A stretch of DNA of 44,004 nt from assembly GCA_029259335.1 (NCBI GenBank), contig JAPDIY010000055.1, forward strand, positions 1 through 44,004, written 5' to 3'. Under the pieces are notes generated by a model. The model was given only the letters and a program-made list of their open reading frames with translations, searched no databases and was not told where the DNA came from. Made by a program: the position numbers and the translations under genes. This stretch comes from Archaeoglobi archaeon. GTDB lineage: Archaea > Halobacteriota > Archaeoglobi > Archaeoglobales > Archaeoglobaceae. Position 1 is the stretch's first letter; every line of letters begins with the position of its first letter. Shown here piece after piece: positions 17,309-25,464 of the stretch.

Positions 17309-19078
17309 GTGGACAGGAGAGCTCCTCTGAGTTCAAAATACATTGTGATTCTTGCTGCAATCGTTGGAGTTATCTCTGGGTTAGGGGCTTTTATCTTCTA
17401 CTTCCTGCTGGAACTGTCAACCAAATTCTTCCTTTCTGGTCTTGACAGCTTCAATCCGCCTCTTGCTGGTGGGGAGACTGAAATAATAAAGGGAGACTTT
17501 CATCTTGGCATTCTACCATTGCCATTAGTTGTCGCCCTCGGAGGCTTGTTGAGTGGCATAGTTGTTTACAGATTTGCACCTGAGGCTGAGGGGCATGGAA
17601 CAGATGCTGTCATAAGGTCTTTCCACAGAATGAGAGGAGTTATAAGGGCAAGAGTGCCGATCGTGAAGACTGTGGCTTCAGCAATAACCATAGGCAGTGG
17701 AGGGAGTGCAGGCAGAGAGGGGCCGATAGCTCAGATAGGCGCGGGCTTCGGCTCTTTTATCGCAGAAGTCCTTAAGCTTTCTGACAAAGACAGGAGGACG
17801 CTTATAATCTGCGGTGTTGCTGGAGGTATTGGAAGTATTTTCCGAAGTCCCTTTGGCGGGGGGATGTTCGGCATAGAGGTTTTATACAGGAGGGATAACG
17901 AGGTTGAGGCCATCGTTCCTGCTTTTGTTTCTTCCATAGTTGCCTTTATATTTTTTGACGTTATGATGAGCTACGTCGCAGGTACACCTTTTGGTATGCT
18001 CCCCATATTCAAAATTCCGCAAATAACGATACACTCTCCTCTCGAATTTCTGATTTATGCAGTCGTTTCCGTTCTTGCAACATTTTTCGGAATACTTTAC
18101 ATCAAGACATTTTACTCGATTCATGCATTATTCAAAAGACTCAAAATTCATCCCTACTTCAAACCTGCAATTGGTGGCCTTTTGACCGGTGTTATAGGTA
18201 TCTTCCTGCCGGGAGTTCTTGGAATGGGTTATGGCTATGTTCAGCTTGCAATTGACGGTAAGCTTGCCCTTTCAGTTATTCTCCTCTTGATTATCGGAAA
18301 AATACTTGCAACCTCCTTCACTGTCAGTTCTGGCGGGAGTGGGGGAGTGTTTGCCCCTTCAATCGTCATTGGCAGCATGATTGGCGCATTCATTGGTTAT
18401 CTTTTCAACTACCTTTTCCCTGAGATCGTTGTGCAGCCGGAGGCCTTTGTGCTTATAGGGATGTCAGCATTTATTGCCGCAGTTGCCAAAACTCCAATTG
18501 CAGCAATACTCATGGTTCTGGAGATGTGTGGGGGATACGCACTGCTCCCAGCATTGATGATTGCCGCTACCCTCTCATACTACCTGAGTGGAGATTACTC
18601 GATATACTCCGAGCAGGTGGCGAACAGAGCGGAAAGTCCAGCGCACAGGATGGAGATGTCCATTGATGTTCTGCAAAATGTAAAAGTTGAGGACGCAATG
18701 GTTCCTGCCGAGAAGCTTGTAACAGTTTCTCCGTATCAGAAGGTCAGCGAGGTGCTTGAGTTGATTGAGAAAACAGGCCATATCGGCTTCCCTGTTGTCC
18801 GAGAGGGTAGGCTCGTGGGGGTTGTAACCTTCGAGGATGTGGAGAGAGTTCCGATCGAAGAAAGGGATGTGAAGAGGGTCAGAGATATTATGACAAGAGA
18901 TTTGATTGTAACTTATCCCGACGAGACTCTTGAGGATGCTCTGATCAAGCTGGTTGAGAAGGGAATTGGAAGACTACCTGTTGTTGATCGCAATGATGAA
19001 AGAAGGCTTTTAGGCATGATAACAAGAAGCGACATAATGAAAGCTCACGCAAGAGCTGTTGCGAGGCTTGCAGCATGA
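17309..19078 (+). CDS. CLC-family chloride channel/transporter with paired CBS domains
   Basis: The 589 residues form a CLC membrane domain (about 10-430) and two CBS domains (about 465-585). The anion-site motifs are GSGGSAGREGP (129-139) with the gating Glu 137, and SSGGSGGVFAPSI. Where the E. coli exchanger has Glu 202-Glu 203, this protein reads Glu 190-Val 191 (FGIEVLYRR). Val there is typical of passive channels, so it may be a true channel. CBS pairs usually bind adenine nucleotides and tune gating. The GTG start at 17309 follows an AT-rich element (about 17274-17282), fitting a leaderless mRNA. The stop overlaps the next gene by 4 bases. Confidence 0.92.
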   Translation: MDRRAPLSSKYIVILAAIVGVISGLGAFIFYFLLELSTKFFLSGLDSFNPPLAGGETEIIKGDFHLGILPLPLVVALGGLLSGIVVYRFAPEAEGHGTDAVIRSFHRMRGVIRARVPIVKTVASAITIGSGGSAGREGPIAQIGAGFGSFIAEVLKLSDKDRRTLIICGVAGGIGSIFRSPFGGGMFGIEVLYRRDNEVEAIVPAFVSSIVAFIFFDVMMSYVAGTPFGMLPIFKIPQITIHSPLEFLIYAVVSVLATFFGILYIKTFYSIHALFKRLKIHPYFKPAIGGLLTGVIGIFLPGVLGMGYGYVQLAIDGKLALSVILLLIIGKILATSFTVSSGGSGGVFAPSIVIGSMIGAFIGYLFNYLFPEIVVQPEAFVLIGMSAFIAAVAKTPIAAILMVLEMCGGYALLPALMIAATLSYYLSGDYSIYSEQVANRAESPAHRMEMSIDVLQNVKVEDAMVPAEKLVTVSPYQKVSEVLELIEKTGHIGFPVVREGRLVGVVTFEDVERVPIEERDVKRVRDIMTRDLIVTYPDETLEDALIKLVEKGIGRLPVVDRNDERRLLGMITRSDIMKAHARAVARLAA

Positions 19079-20511
19079 GAATACTGCTTGTCACTGGAAA
19101 ACTTGCTGGAGAGATGGTTAGAAAATACGGAAAGGGAGCAGATGTTCACGTCTGCGATGTTGATGTTGCCGCCTTCATTACCCCAGCACTTCTCGAAGAT
19201 GCTGATCTGAGCGGCTACGATCTTGTTCTCGTTCCGGGACTGACTTACGGATGTGACTGGGAGAGTTTTGAGAGGAGGAAAGGTGTGAAGATCAGGCTCG
19301 GACCTTTACATGCCTATGATTTGCAGCATGTTCTGAAGCTCGCAGATAAAATCGAATTCTCACACAAGATGCCCGCATGCAGGCTTATTGAATCTGCGAA
19401 GGCTGAAGAAGTTGTTAAAGCAGTGGATGAGCTTGATGATGGATGTGCCTTTAAGATAGGGGATGTGCCAGTCGGTGGAGACAGCAGGATGAAGGTTGTG
19501 GCTGAGATTGCGAGCTTCAGGGATGAAGAAGACCTGATGCGAAAGATAGACTACTACACGGAGAGTGGGGCAGACATCATAGACATAGGCGTTCCGCTTG
19601 AGTTTGACGCTGAGCGGCTCTCAAAGGCTGTGAAGCTGGCCGTGGACTATTCAAAGCTACCCGTCAGTGTAGACACATTCAACAAGAAGGCCATAGAGAT
19701 TGGAGTTAAGCACGGAGTGGATATGATTATGAGCATTTCGAGGACAAATCTTGATGCTCTCGATGTCATCGAGAGTCAAGCAGTTGTGGTGGTTGAAAGA
19801 GATGCTGAATCGCTTACCAAGCTTCTCGAGAGAGTGAGAAAAAGGGTTGAGAGAGTTATTGCCGATCCAGTCCTCGACCCACCCCTCAATGTAGCAAGCT
19901 CGATAGCCAGATACATCAATTTCAGGAAGCTTGACAGCACCACTCCTGTTCTTTTCGGTGCAGGAAATGTCACGGAGTTGAGTGATGCCGATTCCATAGG
20001 TATTAACGCCCTTCTTGCCTTTATCGCTGAGGAGATTGGTTGTAACTTGCTGTTCACAACTGAGGCAAGCGTAAAAACATCGGGAAGTGTGAGAGAACTA
20101 AAAATCGCCTCGTATCTCGCAAAAGCCGCCAAGATCAGAAATTCAGCCCCCAAAGACGTTGGTTTGAGCTTGCTTGTAATCAAGGAAAAGGTGAGGTACG
20201 AGGAGACGGTCGAGCTTGACGACAAGAAATGTGTGAAAGCCGAGGAAAGCAGAGAGTTTATCCGTGACCCACTCGGTGACTTCATAATACAGGTTGTGGA
20301 CGGCAGAATAGTCTGCAAGCACGATAGGATAACTGTAGTTGGCAAGAAGGCCAAGGAAGTGGCTGATACCGTTCTGAGACATAACCTTCTTTCAAGACTC
20401 GACCATGCTGCATATCTTGGTAGAGAGTTGATGAAGGCGGAAATTGCAGCACTGCTGAGAAAGAGCTACATTCAGGATAGAGACCTCAACTTCGGTTTTT
20501 ACTCGAAATAA
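19075..20511 (+). CDS. Dihydropteroate synthase-like protein (archaeal)
   Basis: The 478-residue protein has an N-terminal region (about 1-145), a pterin-binding TIM-barrel like dihydropteroate synthase (about 150-390; ADIIDIGVPLEF, KLPVSVDTFNKKAIEIG, DMIMSISR) and a C-terminal domain of about 90 residues. Archaeal proteins of this kind are annotated as DHPS-related. Archaeoglobus uses tetrahydromethanopterin rather than folate, so I infer a role in assembling the pterin-arylamine part of that carrier; a classical sulfonamide-type role cannot be assumed. ATGA overlap with the chloride channel gene suggests one transcript although no shared function is evident. Confidence 0.83.
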   Translation: MRILLVTGKLAGEMVRKYGKGADVHVCDVDVAAFITPALLEDADLSGYDLVLVPGLTYGCDWESFERRKGVKIRLGPLHAYDLQHVLKLADKIEFSHKMPACRLIESAKAEEVVKAVDELDDGCAFKIGDVPVGGDSRMKVVAEIASFRDEEDLMRKIDYYTESGADIIDIGVPLEFDAERLSKAVKLAVDYSKLPVSVDTFNKKAIEIGVKHGVDMIMSISRTNLDALDVIESQAVVVVERDAESLTKLLERVRKRVERVIADPVLDPPLNVASSIARYINFRKLDSTTPVLFGAGNVTELSDADSIGINALLAFIAEEIGCNLLFTTEASVKTSGSVRELKIASYLAKAAKIRNSAPKDVGLSLLVIKEKVRYEETVELDDKKCVKAEESREFIRDPLGDFIIQVVDGRIVCKHDRITVVGKKAKEVADTVLRHNLLSRLDHAAYLGRELMKAEIAALLRKSYIQDRDLNFGFYSK

Positions 20512-20583
20512 AGTTTCCTAAAGTGTTGTAAAGTTTTCAGAATAGTAAAAATCCACTTTGATGTTGAACCTGCGAAAGTTTCT

Positions 20584-20589
20584 TTATAT
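20584..20589 (+). promoter_or_regulatory. TATA-like element for the secreted coiled-coil gene
   Basis: TTATAT in TTTCTTTATATGTTTC would start transcription near 20608-20613. This lies after the ATG at 20599 and before that at 20626, so it argues for the later start, which also has a GGTGGT ribosome binding site. Confidence 0.5.
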
Positions 20590-20625
20590 GTTTCAAGAAT
20601 GAAGCTGGATTTGAGGGTGGTAAAA

Positions 20626-21663
20626 ATGAGAGTGAGGAGTTTTATAGGGTTGGTTGCATTGCTGATGCTCTGCTTTTCCATAGCTACGGCATCTGCCGCT
20701 GCACCTTGGAAGAAGGCTGATGAAAATGCGGATAAGGGTTTCTCCAAAGCCAAAAACTGGTTCAATGAAACCAAAAAGAAGGTGGAGGAAATCAAGAAAA
20801 AAGTGCAGGAGAGGAGAGAGAAAGTCTTCGAGGCGTGGAAGAATCACCTGAAAGCCTGGGTGAATATGGCAAAGAGGTGGGTTGAGAGAGTTCAGTTAAG
20901 AGTCGAGAACCTGCATACCGGAGACGAGAGCAAGCAGAAAATCCTTGAGCAGCTGCAGGACGCTAAAGAGAAGTTGGACGAGATAGAGCAAGAGATAAAC
21001 GAGTCCCAGAACTTTACAGAGTTGAAATACACAGCACAGAGAATAAGGGAGGTCTGGATCGAGCTAAGGCAGGAGTTGAGGATTGCTGTGCAGACTTACG
21101 CCATAGAAAAGTACGAGGAGGTTCTTGAGAGGCTGAGACAGGTGAGAGATAGGCTTGAGGCTGCTGGGGCAGATATTACCGAACTTGACGAGAAAATTGA
21201 TGAAATCGATGCTGCTGTTGCAGATCTCGAAAACTACGCTGGAACCCCTGAGTTTGCTGAAAAAGTTAAAGAGATAAACGGGATGTTTAGGGAGGCCTTT
21301 GAAATCGTCAAGGATTTGGCAAAAGAGGTTAGGCCTGTATACAACACAGGATTCGTTTACGCTTATGTCAACGGATCCTTTGAGCTGAGCGGAAACTTCA
21401 CGTCAGTGCAGATAAAGGGAGAGGGTGATATCAGCATTCCAGATGACGTTGTTGTCACGAGCGTTGACACCAAAGGGGTGAAGATGATCGTCGCGAAGGG
21501 TAGCTTTACTGCAAGTGGTGAGGGCAACTTCAGAATTCTCGCCCACGGCAGTGGGGAGCTCAATCTCAACGGAAAAGGATACTACAGAGTCAAGGAGAGT
21601 TCAACAAGCTCCATGACGGATGAAATCGAGTTTGAAGGCAACGAGACGGTGACCTTCGGGTGA
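20626..21663 (+). CDS. Secreted coiled-coil protein with C-terminal beta-rich domain, function unknown
   Basis: From ATG 20626 the 345 residues start with a signal peptide (MRVRSFIGLVALLMLCFS, cleavage after ATASA). A long charged helical region follows (about 25-245), with Lys/Glu-rich heptad-like stretches such as KKVEEIKKKVQERREKV. The last 100 residues are beta-rich and Gly/Ser-rich (GNFTSVQIKGEGDISIPD, GSGELNLNGKGYY). No enzyme motif is visible. It is probably exported and may contact the S-layer or surface. The ATG at 20599 is less likely because it would precede the predicted transcript start. The next gene, a tiny lipoprotein, overlaps its stop by 4 bases, which suggests they act together. 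Confidence 0.75.
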   Translation: MRVRSFIGLVALLMLCFSIATASAAAPWKKADENADKGFSKAKNWFNETKKKVEEIKKKVQERREKVFEAWKNHLKAWVNMAKRWVERVQLRVENLHTGDESKQKILEQLQDAKEKLDEIEQEINESQNFTELKYTAQRIREVWIELRQELRIAVQTYAIEKYEEVLERLRQVRDRLEAAGADITELDEKIDEIDAAVADLENYAGTPEFAEKVKEINGMFREAFEIVKDLAKEVRPVYNTGFVYAYVNGSFELSGNFTSVQIKGEGDISIPDDVVVTSVDTKGVKMIVAKGSFTASGEGNFRILAHGSGELNLNGKGYYRVKESSTSSMTDEIEFEGNETVTFG

Positions 21664-21902
21664 TCCCAATGAGGCCGAGATATTTAGCCCTCATCCTCCT
21701 CCTGATAGCAGCCGTTGCAATTGCGGGATGCCAAGGTAAAAAGGAGAAGGAGGTCCCACCAACTCCAGCAGTTACTACAACAACTGTGACACCTACTACA
21801 ACTGAGCAAACGGAGGTCGATGAAATTTCCAAAGACTTGCAGGAGCTTGAACAGCTTTTGCAGGAGCTTGAGGATCTCGACAATGTGGATTTAGAGGTTT
21901 AA
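21660..21902 (+). CDS. Small predicted lipoprotein, function unknown
   Basis: The 80-residue protein has a signal peptide ending in a lipobox, AVAIAGC, with Cys near residue 23. A Thr-rich linker follows (about 36-50), possibly glycosylated, and then a short acidic helix (DLQELEQLLQELEDLD) that could pair with a coiled coil. It would be anchored on the outside of the membrane by a lipid on Cys. GTG 21660 overlaps the stop of the secreted coiled-coil gene; ATG 21669 is also possible and would give 77 residues. I infer it tethers the upstream protein to the cell surface. Its last 12 bases overlap the convergent gene on the minus strand. Confidence 0.7.
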   Translation: MIPMRPRYLALILLLIAAVAIAGCQGKKEKEVPPTPAVTTTTVTPTTTEQTEVDEISKDLQELEQLLQELEDLDNVDLEV

Positions 21903-22616
21903 TTTTTTATTTTTCAATTCCTGCAAAATTCCGATTTCCTTCAACTTCTTTTCATCCAGCAGATCCCATAAAATACCTGCTGGCCTCTCACCTCTCTCAG
22001 CCCTAAGGATCTTTCTTGGTGTTACAATATAATCAACCGGAACATCATAGGGATTCTGCGGTAACCTCTCATTCAGAACCTGAATTTCGTGTACCGTTGT
22101 CGCTATCGGCACATTCCTATCAACTGCACCGATTTCGAGCAGTACTGCAAATTCAAGCTCCCCGTAGCCCTTTCCCTTTCCAAGCCTCTCTCCAAAAATA
22201 TTTACAGCAACGCTACCCTCAACAATGAAATCAACCCTCAAATCTTCAAGATCATCGAGCGATATTTTTCTTCCATACTTAAAAGCACCCCTTATCGTTG
22301 AAGCCCGACCGTAATCTGAAATTCTTCTCGGATCAAGAAGCAGAAAACCCTCTTTGATTCTCGGAGTTGGCATTATCAGAATCTTCCCCGATTTAAGAGC
22401 TTTTAACCTCACGGGTTTCTGAGGGCTGTCAGGATTAATTTTAACAACTTCTGACTCCTTCCACTCTCTGAGATTCGTAAGAAGTTCCGAAGCTTTCTCC
22501 GCCCCAGTAAAATTGGGAATTCTGTTATGAGGGGGTAAAGGAGGTTTCGCTATCCCCCTCCTCAGCATTTCATCCCAGATTTTCTTTCTGATTCTGTCCT
22601 TCTCTTCCTTGATCAT
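21891..22616 (-). CDS. 5-formyltetrahydrofolate cyclo-ligase family protein
   Basis: The 241-residue protein resembles the methenyltetrahydrofolate synthetase family (COG0212). It has the basic N-terminal helix (KEEKDRIRKKIWDEM), a central sheet with ILIMPTPRIKEGFLLLDP, the Gly-rich RLGKGKGYGELEFAVL loop and DVPVDYIVTPRKIL. The standard enzyme uses ATP to turn 5-formyl-THF into methenyl-THF. Archaeoglobus uses tetrahydromethanopterin, so the true substrate may differ; archaeal members are longer than bacterial ones (about 190). I chose ATG 22616 because the upstream TTG at 22631 overlaps the HMG-CoA reductase stop. It follows that gene on the same strand by 11 bases. Confidence 0.83.
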   Translation of the reverse strand: MIKEEKDRIRKKIWDEMLRRGIAKPPLPPHNRIPNFTGAEKASELLTNLREWKESEVVKINPDSPQKPVRLKALKSGKILIMPTPRIKEGFLLLDPRRISDYGRASTIRGAFKYGRKISLDDLEDLRVDFIVEGSVAVNIFGERLGKGKGYGELEFAVLLEIGAVDRNVPIATTVHEIQVLNERLPQNPYDVPVDYIVTPRKILRAERGERPAGILWDLLDEKKLKEIGILQELKNKKLNL

Positions 22617-22627
22617 TAAGCCAAAAA

Positions 22628-23884
22628 TCAACCCGATCTAATCCTTTCCAGCACTTCCTTGGCATAATCGAGTCTTATCTTACCGTCTTTAACCATTATC
22701 TCAACAACCCTGTCCACTTCCTCTCCAGCAGCTCCAGCCATGATGGCAAGATTTCTCGCATGGAGCTCCATGTGCCCCCTCTGAATTCCTTCAGTTGCCA
22801 ATGCTCTTAAAGCTGCGAAGTTCTGAGCCAAGCCAAGAGCTGCTGCCACCCTTGCCAGCTCTTCTGCCGTTTTAACTCCGAGAATTTTCAGTGAAACCTT
22901 TGCTACGGGGTTCACCTTCGTAGCCCCACCAATCACCCCAACGGCCATGGGCACTTCAATCGTCCCAACAAGATTTCCCTTGCTGTCCACTTCATAAGTC
23001 GTCAAAGGCTTGTATCCGCCCATTGAGGCGTAGCTGTGTGCTCCAGCCTCAACAGCTCTAAAGTCGTTGCCAGTTGCGATCATAAGGGCTGAAATTCCAT
23101 TCATAATCCCCTTGTTGTGGGTGGCGCACCTGTAAGGATCAGCAGCGGCGAAGGCGTAAGCGAGCATTATACCCTCAACAACTTCCTCTCCACCTATCAC
23201 ATCCTTGTCAAACACAGCCTTGGCCCTTGCAAGCCTGTAAGCGGCCAGATTCGATATTATCCTGAGATAAACCTTACCTCCCGTGATTCTTTCGATGAAT
23301 GGTGCAACCTTCTCGCACATCGTGTTCACCGCATTCGCACCCATTGCATCCCTCACATCCACCAGAAGATGGACGATGAGCATCTTGCCTACTATGGTGT
23401 CAATAACCCTCGCCTCCACATCCCTGCACCCCCCTCCAAGGCTTACGAGCATCGGATCGCACTCATTGGCTTTCTCAATAATTTCATCCATATGCCTCAA
23501 AACCTCAAACTTGGCCGCGAAAGGATCTGCAAGCTTCGTAACCTGAACTTGGCCGATCATCATAGAGCCAGTGTAATCGGTGACAAAACCGCCACTCTCC
23601 CTCGCCATCCTCGCCGCATTGCTTGCAGCAGCCACAACACTCGGCTCCTCTATCGCCATTGGAATCAAGTAATCCTTCCCATCGATCAGGAAGTTCGTTG
23701 CAATGCCCAAGGGAAGCTCAAAGGTACCGATGACATTTTCAATCATCCTGTCGGCGACATCGAGTGGTAATCCATGAGAAATTACAGCTTTAATATCATC
23801 CTCGTCCAGTCCCGCAAACTCAGCAACCCTCTTCAGCCTCTCCTCAACGCTGAGCTTGTAAAATCCAGGAATGCGAGAACTCAT
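22628..23884 (-). CDS. hmgA: HMG-CoA reductase (class II type)
   Basis: The enzyme reduces HMG-CoA to mevalonate, the committed step to the isoprenoid chains of archaeal lipids. Of 418 residues, Glu 80 (EEPSVVAAAS), the Lys of THNKG, the Asp of DVRDAMGANAVNT and the His of GHMELHARN are the catalytic set. The sequence is of the Pseudomonas mevalonii type (class II), as known for A. fulgidus, in which NADH is preferred; most other archaea have class I. ATG 23884 gives MSSRIPGFYKLS and lies about 25 bases from a TATA-like element, so I prefer it to an ATG at 23950 inside the TFS gene. It is the fourth gene in a minus-strand run from the PHP gene. Confidence 0.94.
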   Translation of the reverse strand: MSSRIPGFYKLSVEERLKRVAEFAGLDEDDIKAVISHGLPLDVADRMIENVIGTFELPLGIATNFLIDGKDYLIPMAIEEPSVVAAASNAARMARESGGFVTDYTGSMMIGQVQVTKLADPFAAKFEVLRHMDEIIEKANECDPMLVSLGGGCRDVEARVIDTIVGKMLIVHLLVDVRDAMGANAVNTMCEKVAPFIERITGGKVYLRIISNLAAYRLARAKAVFDKDVIGGEEVVEGIMLAYAFAAADPYRCATHNKGIMNGISALMIATGNDFRAVEAGAHSYASMGGYKPLTTYEVDSKGNLVGTIEVPMAVGVIGGATKVNPVAKVSLKILGVKTAEELARVAAALGLAQNFAALRALATEGIQRGHMELHARNLAIMAGAAGEEVDRVVEIMVKDGKIRLDYAKEVLERIRSG

Positions 23885-23904
23885 GTCCGCACTAATCTTC
23901 CCTG

Positions 23905-23912
23905 ATTTATAA
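23905..23912 (-). promoter_or_regulatory. TATA-like element for HMG-CoA reductase
   Basis: TTATAAAT on the minus strand lies about 25 bases before the ATG at 23884 and just after the TFS stop (23922-23924). It supports a separate leaderless transcript for the reductase besides any read-through from TFS. Confidence 0.6.
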
Positions 23913-23921
23913 TGGCTTCGG

Positions 23922-24233
23922 TCAGTCGTACTCTCTCCAAGTTTTTCCACATTTGGTACAGCGGAAAAACCTCACCTCACTTTCATCCGCTGCTCTCAAC
24001 TGTCTCAGCCACCAGAAGGCTTCGTTGTTACCACATGCTGGACAGATTGCCTTTGTCGTCGGCAGGGTTTTGAGGTCTTCGCCTTCAATAACTGGCACCT
24101 CCTCCTTGTTTCTCTCAACCTTTATCACAAGCTCCTCATCACTGTCAGCTTCTTTCTCGTAACCGCATTTCCTGCACACCAGCTTGTCTCCTTGATATAT
24201 CATTATGCTCTTGCATTTAGGACAGAATTCCAC
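23922..24233 (-). CDS. tfs: Transcription factor S (TFIIS/RPB9-like)
   Basis: TFS stimulates RNA cleavage by stalled RNA polymerase. The 103 residues have an N-terminal zinc ribbon ([18 protein letters not shown]) and a C-terminal TFIIS-type ribbon ([20 protein letters not shown]) with the acidic tip LRAADESE, whose Asp-Glu pair enters the polymerase active site. I prefer the GTG at 24233 because GGAGG lies about 9 bases before it and family proteins begin MxFCPKC; the ATG at 24251 would add MRRGCC. Its start overlaps the end of the Nudix gene by 17 bases. HMG-CoA reductase follows. Confidence 0.93.
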   Translation of the reverse strand: MEFCPKCKSIMIYQGDKLVCRKCGYEKEADSDEELVIKVERNKEEVPVIEGEDLKTLPTTKAICPACGNNEAFWWLRQLRAADESEVRFFRCTKCGKTWREYD

Positions 24234-24624
24234 GCAGCATCCCCTCCGCATCCTTTATCATTTTCTCGTGGTCAAAGGCGAGTTTGGGGAGCTTATCGAG
24301 GCTGAACAGTGCCACTTCCTTTGCGTCGCTCCCCGCTTTAAGTTCCCCACCTTCGGGCAGAACTATAAAACATACGGACACGAAATGTCCCCTCGGATCC
24401 CGATCTGGATCGGAGTAAACTCCAACAAGACTGTGAATTTTTCCCTTCAATCCTGTTTCTTCCTCAACCTCTCTCAGCACCGCATCCTCAACTCTCTCCC
24501 CGTACTCCACTATCCCACCGGGAAGGGCGTAGTGACCTTTAAAAGGCTCATTCAGCCTCTTGATCAGAACTATCTCTCCCTCGTAGGGGATTATCGCATC
24601 AACCGTCAGAGTTATGCACTTCAT
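24217..24624 (-). CDS. Nudix hydrolase
   Basis: The 135-residue protein contains a full Nudix box, from [18 protein letters not shown] to EEETGL, which binds the metals for cleaving nucleoside diphosphate-linked compounds. The small size and simple build fit ADP-ribose pyrophosphatases or housecleaning enzymes of the MutT type. [12 protein letters not shown] resembles the region after the box in ADP-ribose-specific archaeal members (as in Methanocaldococcus), so ADP-ribose is a fair guess. The start ATG overlaps the PHP gene stop by 4 bases and its end overlaps TFS. Confidence 0.9.
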   Translation of the reverse strand: MKCITLTVDAIIPYEGEIVLIKRLNEPFKGHYALPGGIVEYGERVEDAVLREVEEETGLKGKIHSLVGVYSDPDRDPRGHFVSVCFIVLPEGGELKAGSDAKEVALFSLDKLPKLAFDHEKMIKDAEGMLRGILS

Positions 24625-25256
24625 GGAGAGAAAAGTTTTGCTCTCGTCATATATCTTTTAGCCCTCTCAACACTCCAGCCAACATCTCCAACCTTGGAAA
24701 GGTCATGGGCATCACTCCCTATTGAATAAATTAGCTTTCTGTCTCTGCAAAGCTCAAGAAAAGGATCCGGCGGAGATCTATGAGATGAGTTAAGCTCGAT
24801 GGCAATTCCGAGCTGTTCTGCTATGTCAACCAGTTTCTCATCCATTTCCGGAATCCTGCCGTCAAAGTTGAAAAGCCTTGAGAAGGGATGGCCGACAACA
24901 TCAATCTCGTACTTTTCCATACATTTCAGAACTCTTTCATAGTAATCCCTCCCGTAAACAAACTCGTGGACGGATGCAATGATGAAATCAAAATCAAAGT
25001 CAGGCAGCATTATATCTCCAGAAGCATCTATACTGCACTCAATACCGCTGTATATTTTTACGCCGTAAAGAGATGATGCGTTATCTATCTCAATCTGCCT
25101 CTGCTTAGCTTTCGCCTCGGTAAGACCAAAGTAAAGCTCGATTGAGTGGTCAACAATCGCCACCGCCTTCATTCTAAGCTCCTTTGCCTTTCTTGCAATC
25201 TCATCAATCGTCGCGCTACCATCCGAATAAACCGAATGCACATGGAGATCAAGCAC
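24621..25256 (-). CDS. PHP-domain metal-dependent phosphoesterase
   Basis: This 211-residue protein is a PHP hydrolase. LDLHVHSVYSDGSATIDE, IVDHS, GIECSI, SVHEFVYG, DVVGHPFSR and GSDAHDLSKVGDV give the usual His and Asp metal ligands in order. Family members cleave phosphate esters or nucleotides; many of this size are YciV/TrpH-like or histidinol-phosphatase-like. The GTG start has a TATA-like stretch (TTTTAATAC, about 25276-25284) about 25 bases before it. It appears to head the run PHP, Nudix, TFS, HMG-CoA reductase, cyclo-ligase. The substrate is unknown. Confidence 0.85.
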   Translation of the reverse strand: MLDLHVHSVYSDGSATIDEIARKAKELRMKAVAIVDHSIELYFGLTEAKAKQRQIEIDNASSLYGVKIYSGIECSIDASGDIMLPDFDFDFIIASVHEFVYGRDYYERVLKCMEKYEIDVVGHPFSRLFNFDGRIPEMDEKLVDIAEQLGIAIELNSSHRSPPDPFLELCRDRKLIYSIGSDAHDLSKVGDVGWSVERAKRYMTRAKLFSP

Positions 25257-25284
25257 ACTGACCGTTGGTTTTTCTGTATTAAAA

Positions 25285-25458
25285 CTATTCCGACCTCATG
25301 AAATTGATGACCGGAACTATCACCATTTTCGAAAATTCGATAACTGCAGAACTTTCACTCACTATTGCTATCTGCGTTCCGTTTATGAATATGGACATCG
25401 TCTTCTCACTGTCAAAGATGAAAAGGCCGTGGCAGAAGTTTTTAAAACTCTTCGCCAC
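25285..25458 (-). pseudogene. Remnant or small gene of about 57 codons next to an insertion sequence
   Basis: An open frame runs from GTG 25458 to TAG 25285-25287 and encodes SFKNFCHGLFIFDSEKT, SIFINGTQIAIVSES and IVPVINFMRSE. The sequence predicts one helix and a few strands. Upstream, the frame hits a stop inside the IS at 25471-25473, so nothing more is encoded on this side. On the far side of the IS (26329-26343), GGAGGTGA and an ATG stand in the same orientation without a reading frame of their own. I infer that the IS separated start and body of one small gene. I do not recognise the protein. Confidence 0.5.
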
Positions 25459-25464
25459 CTCCGG

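Noticed and set aside
19776-20354. Open frame of 192 codons on the minus strand within the DHPS-like gene
   Set aside because: Low-complexity Ser/Leu-rich translation typical of an antisense frame; no start signal.
23117-23770. Open frame of 217 codons on the plus strand opposite HMG-CoA reductase
   Set aside because: The reductase carries all its catalytic residues in the other frame, so this is a shadow.
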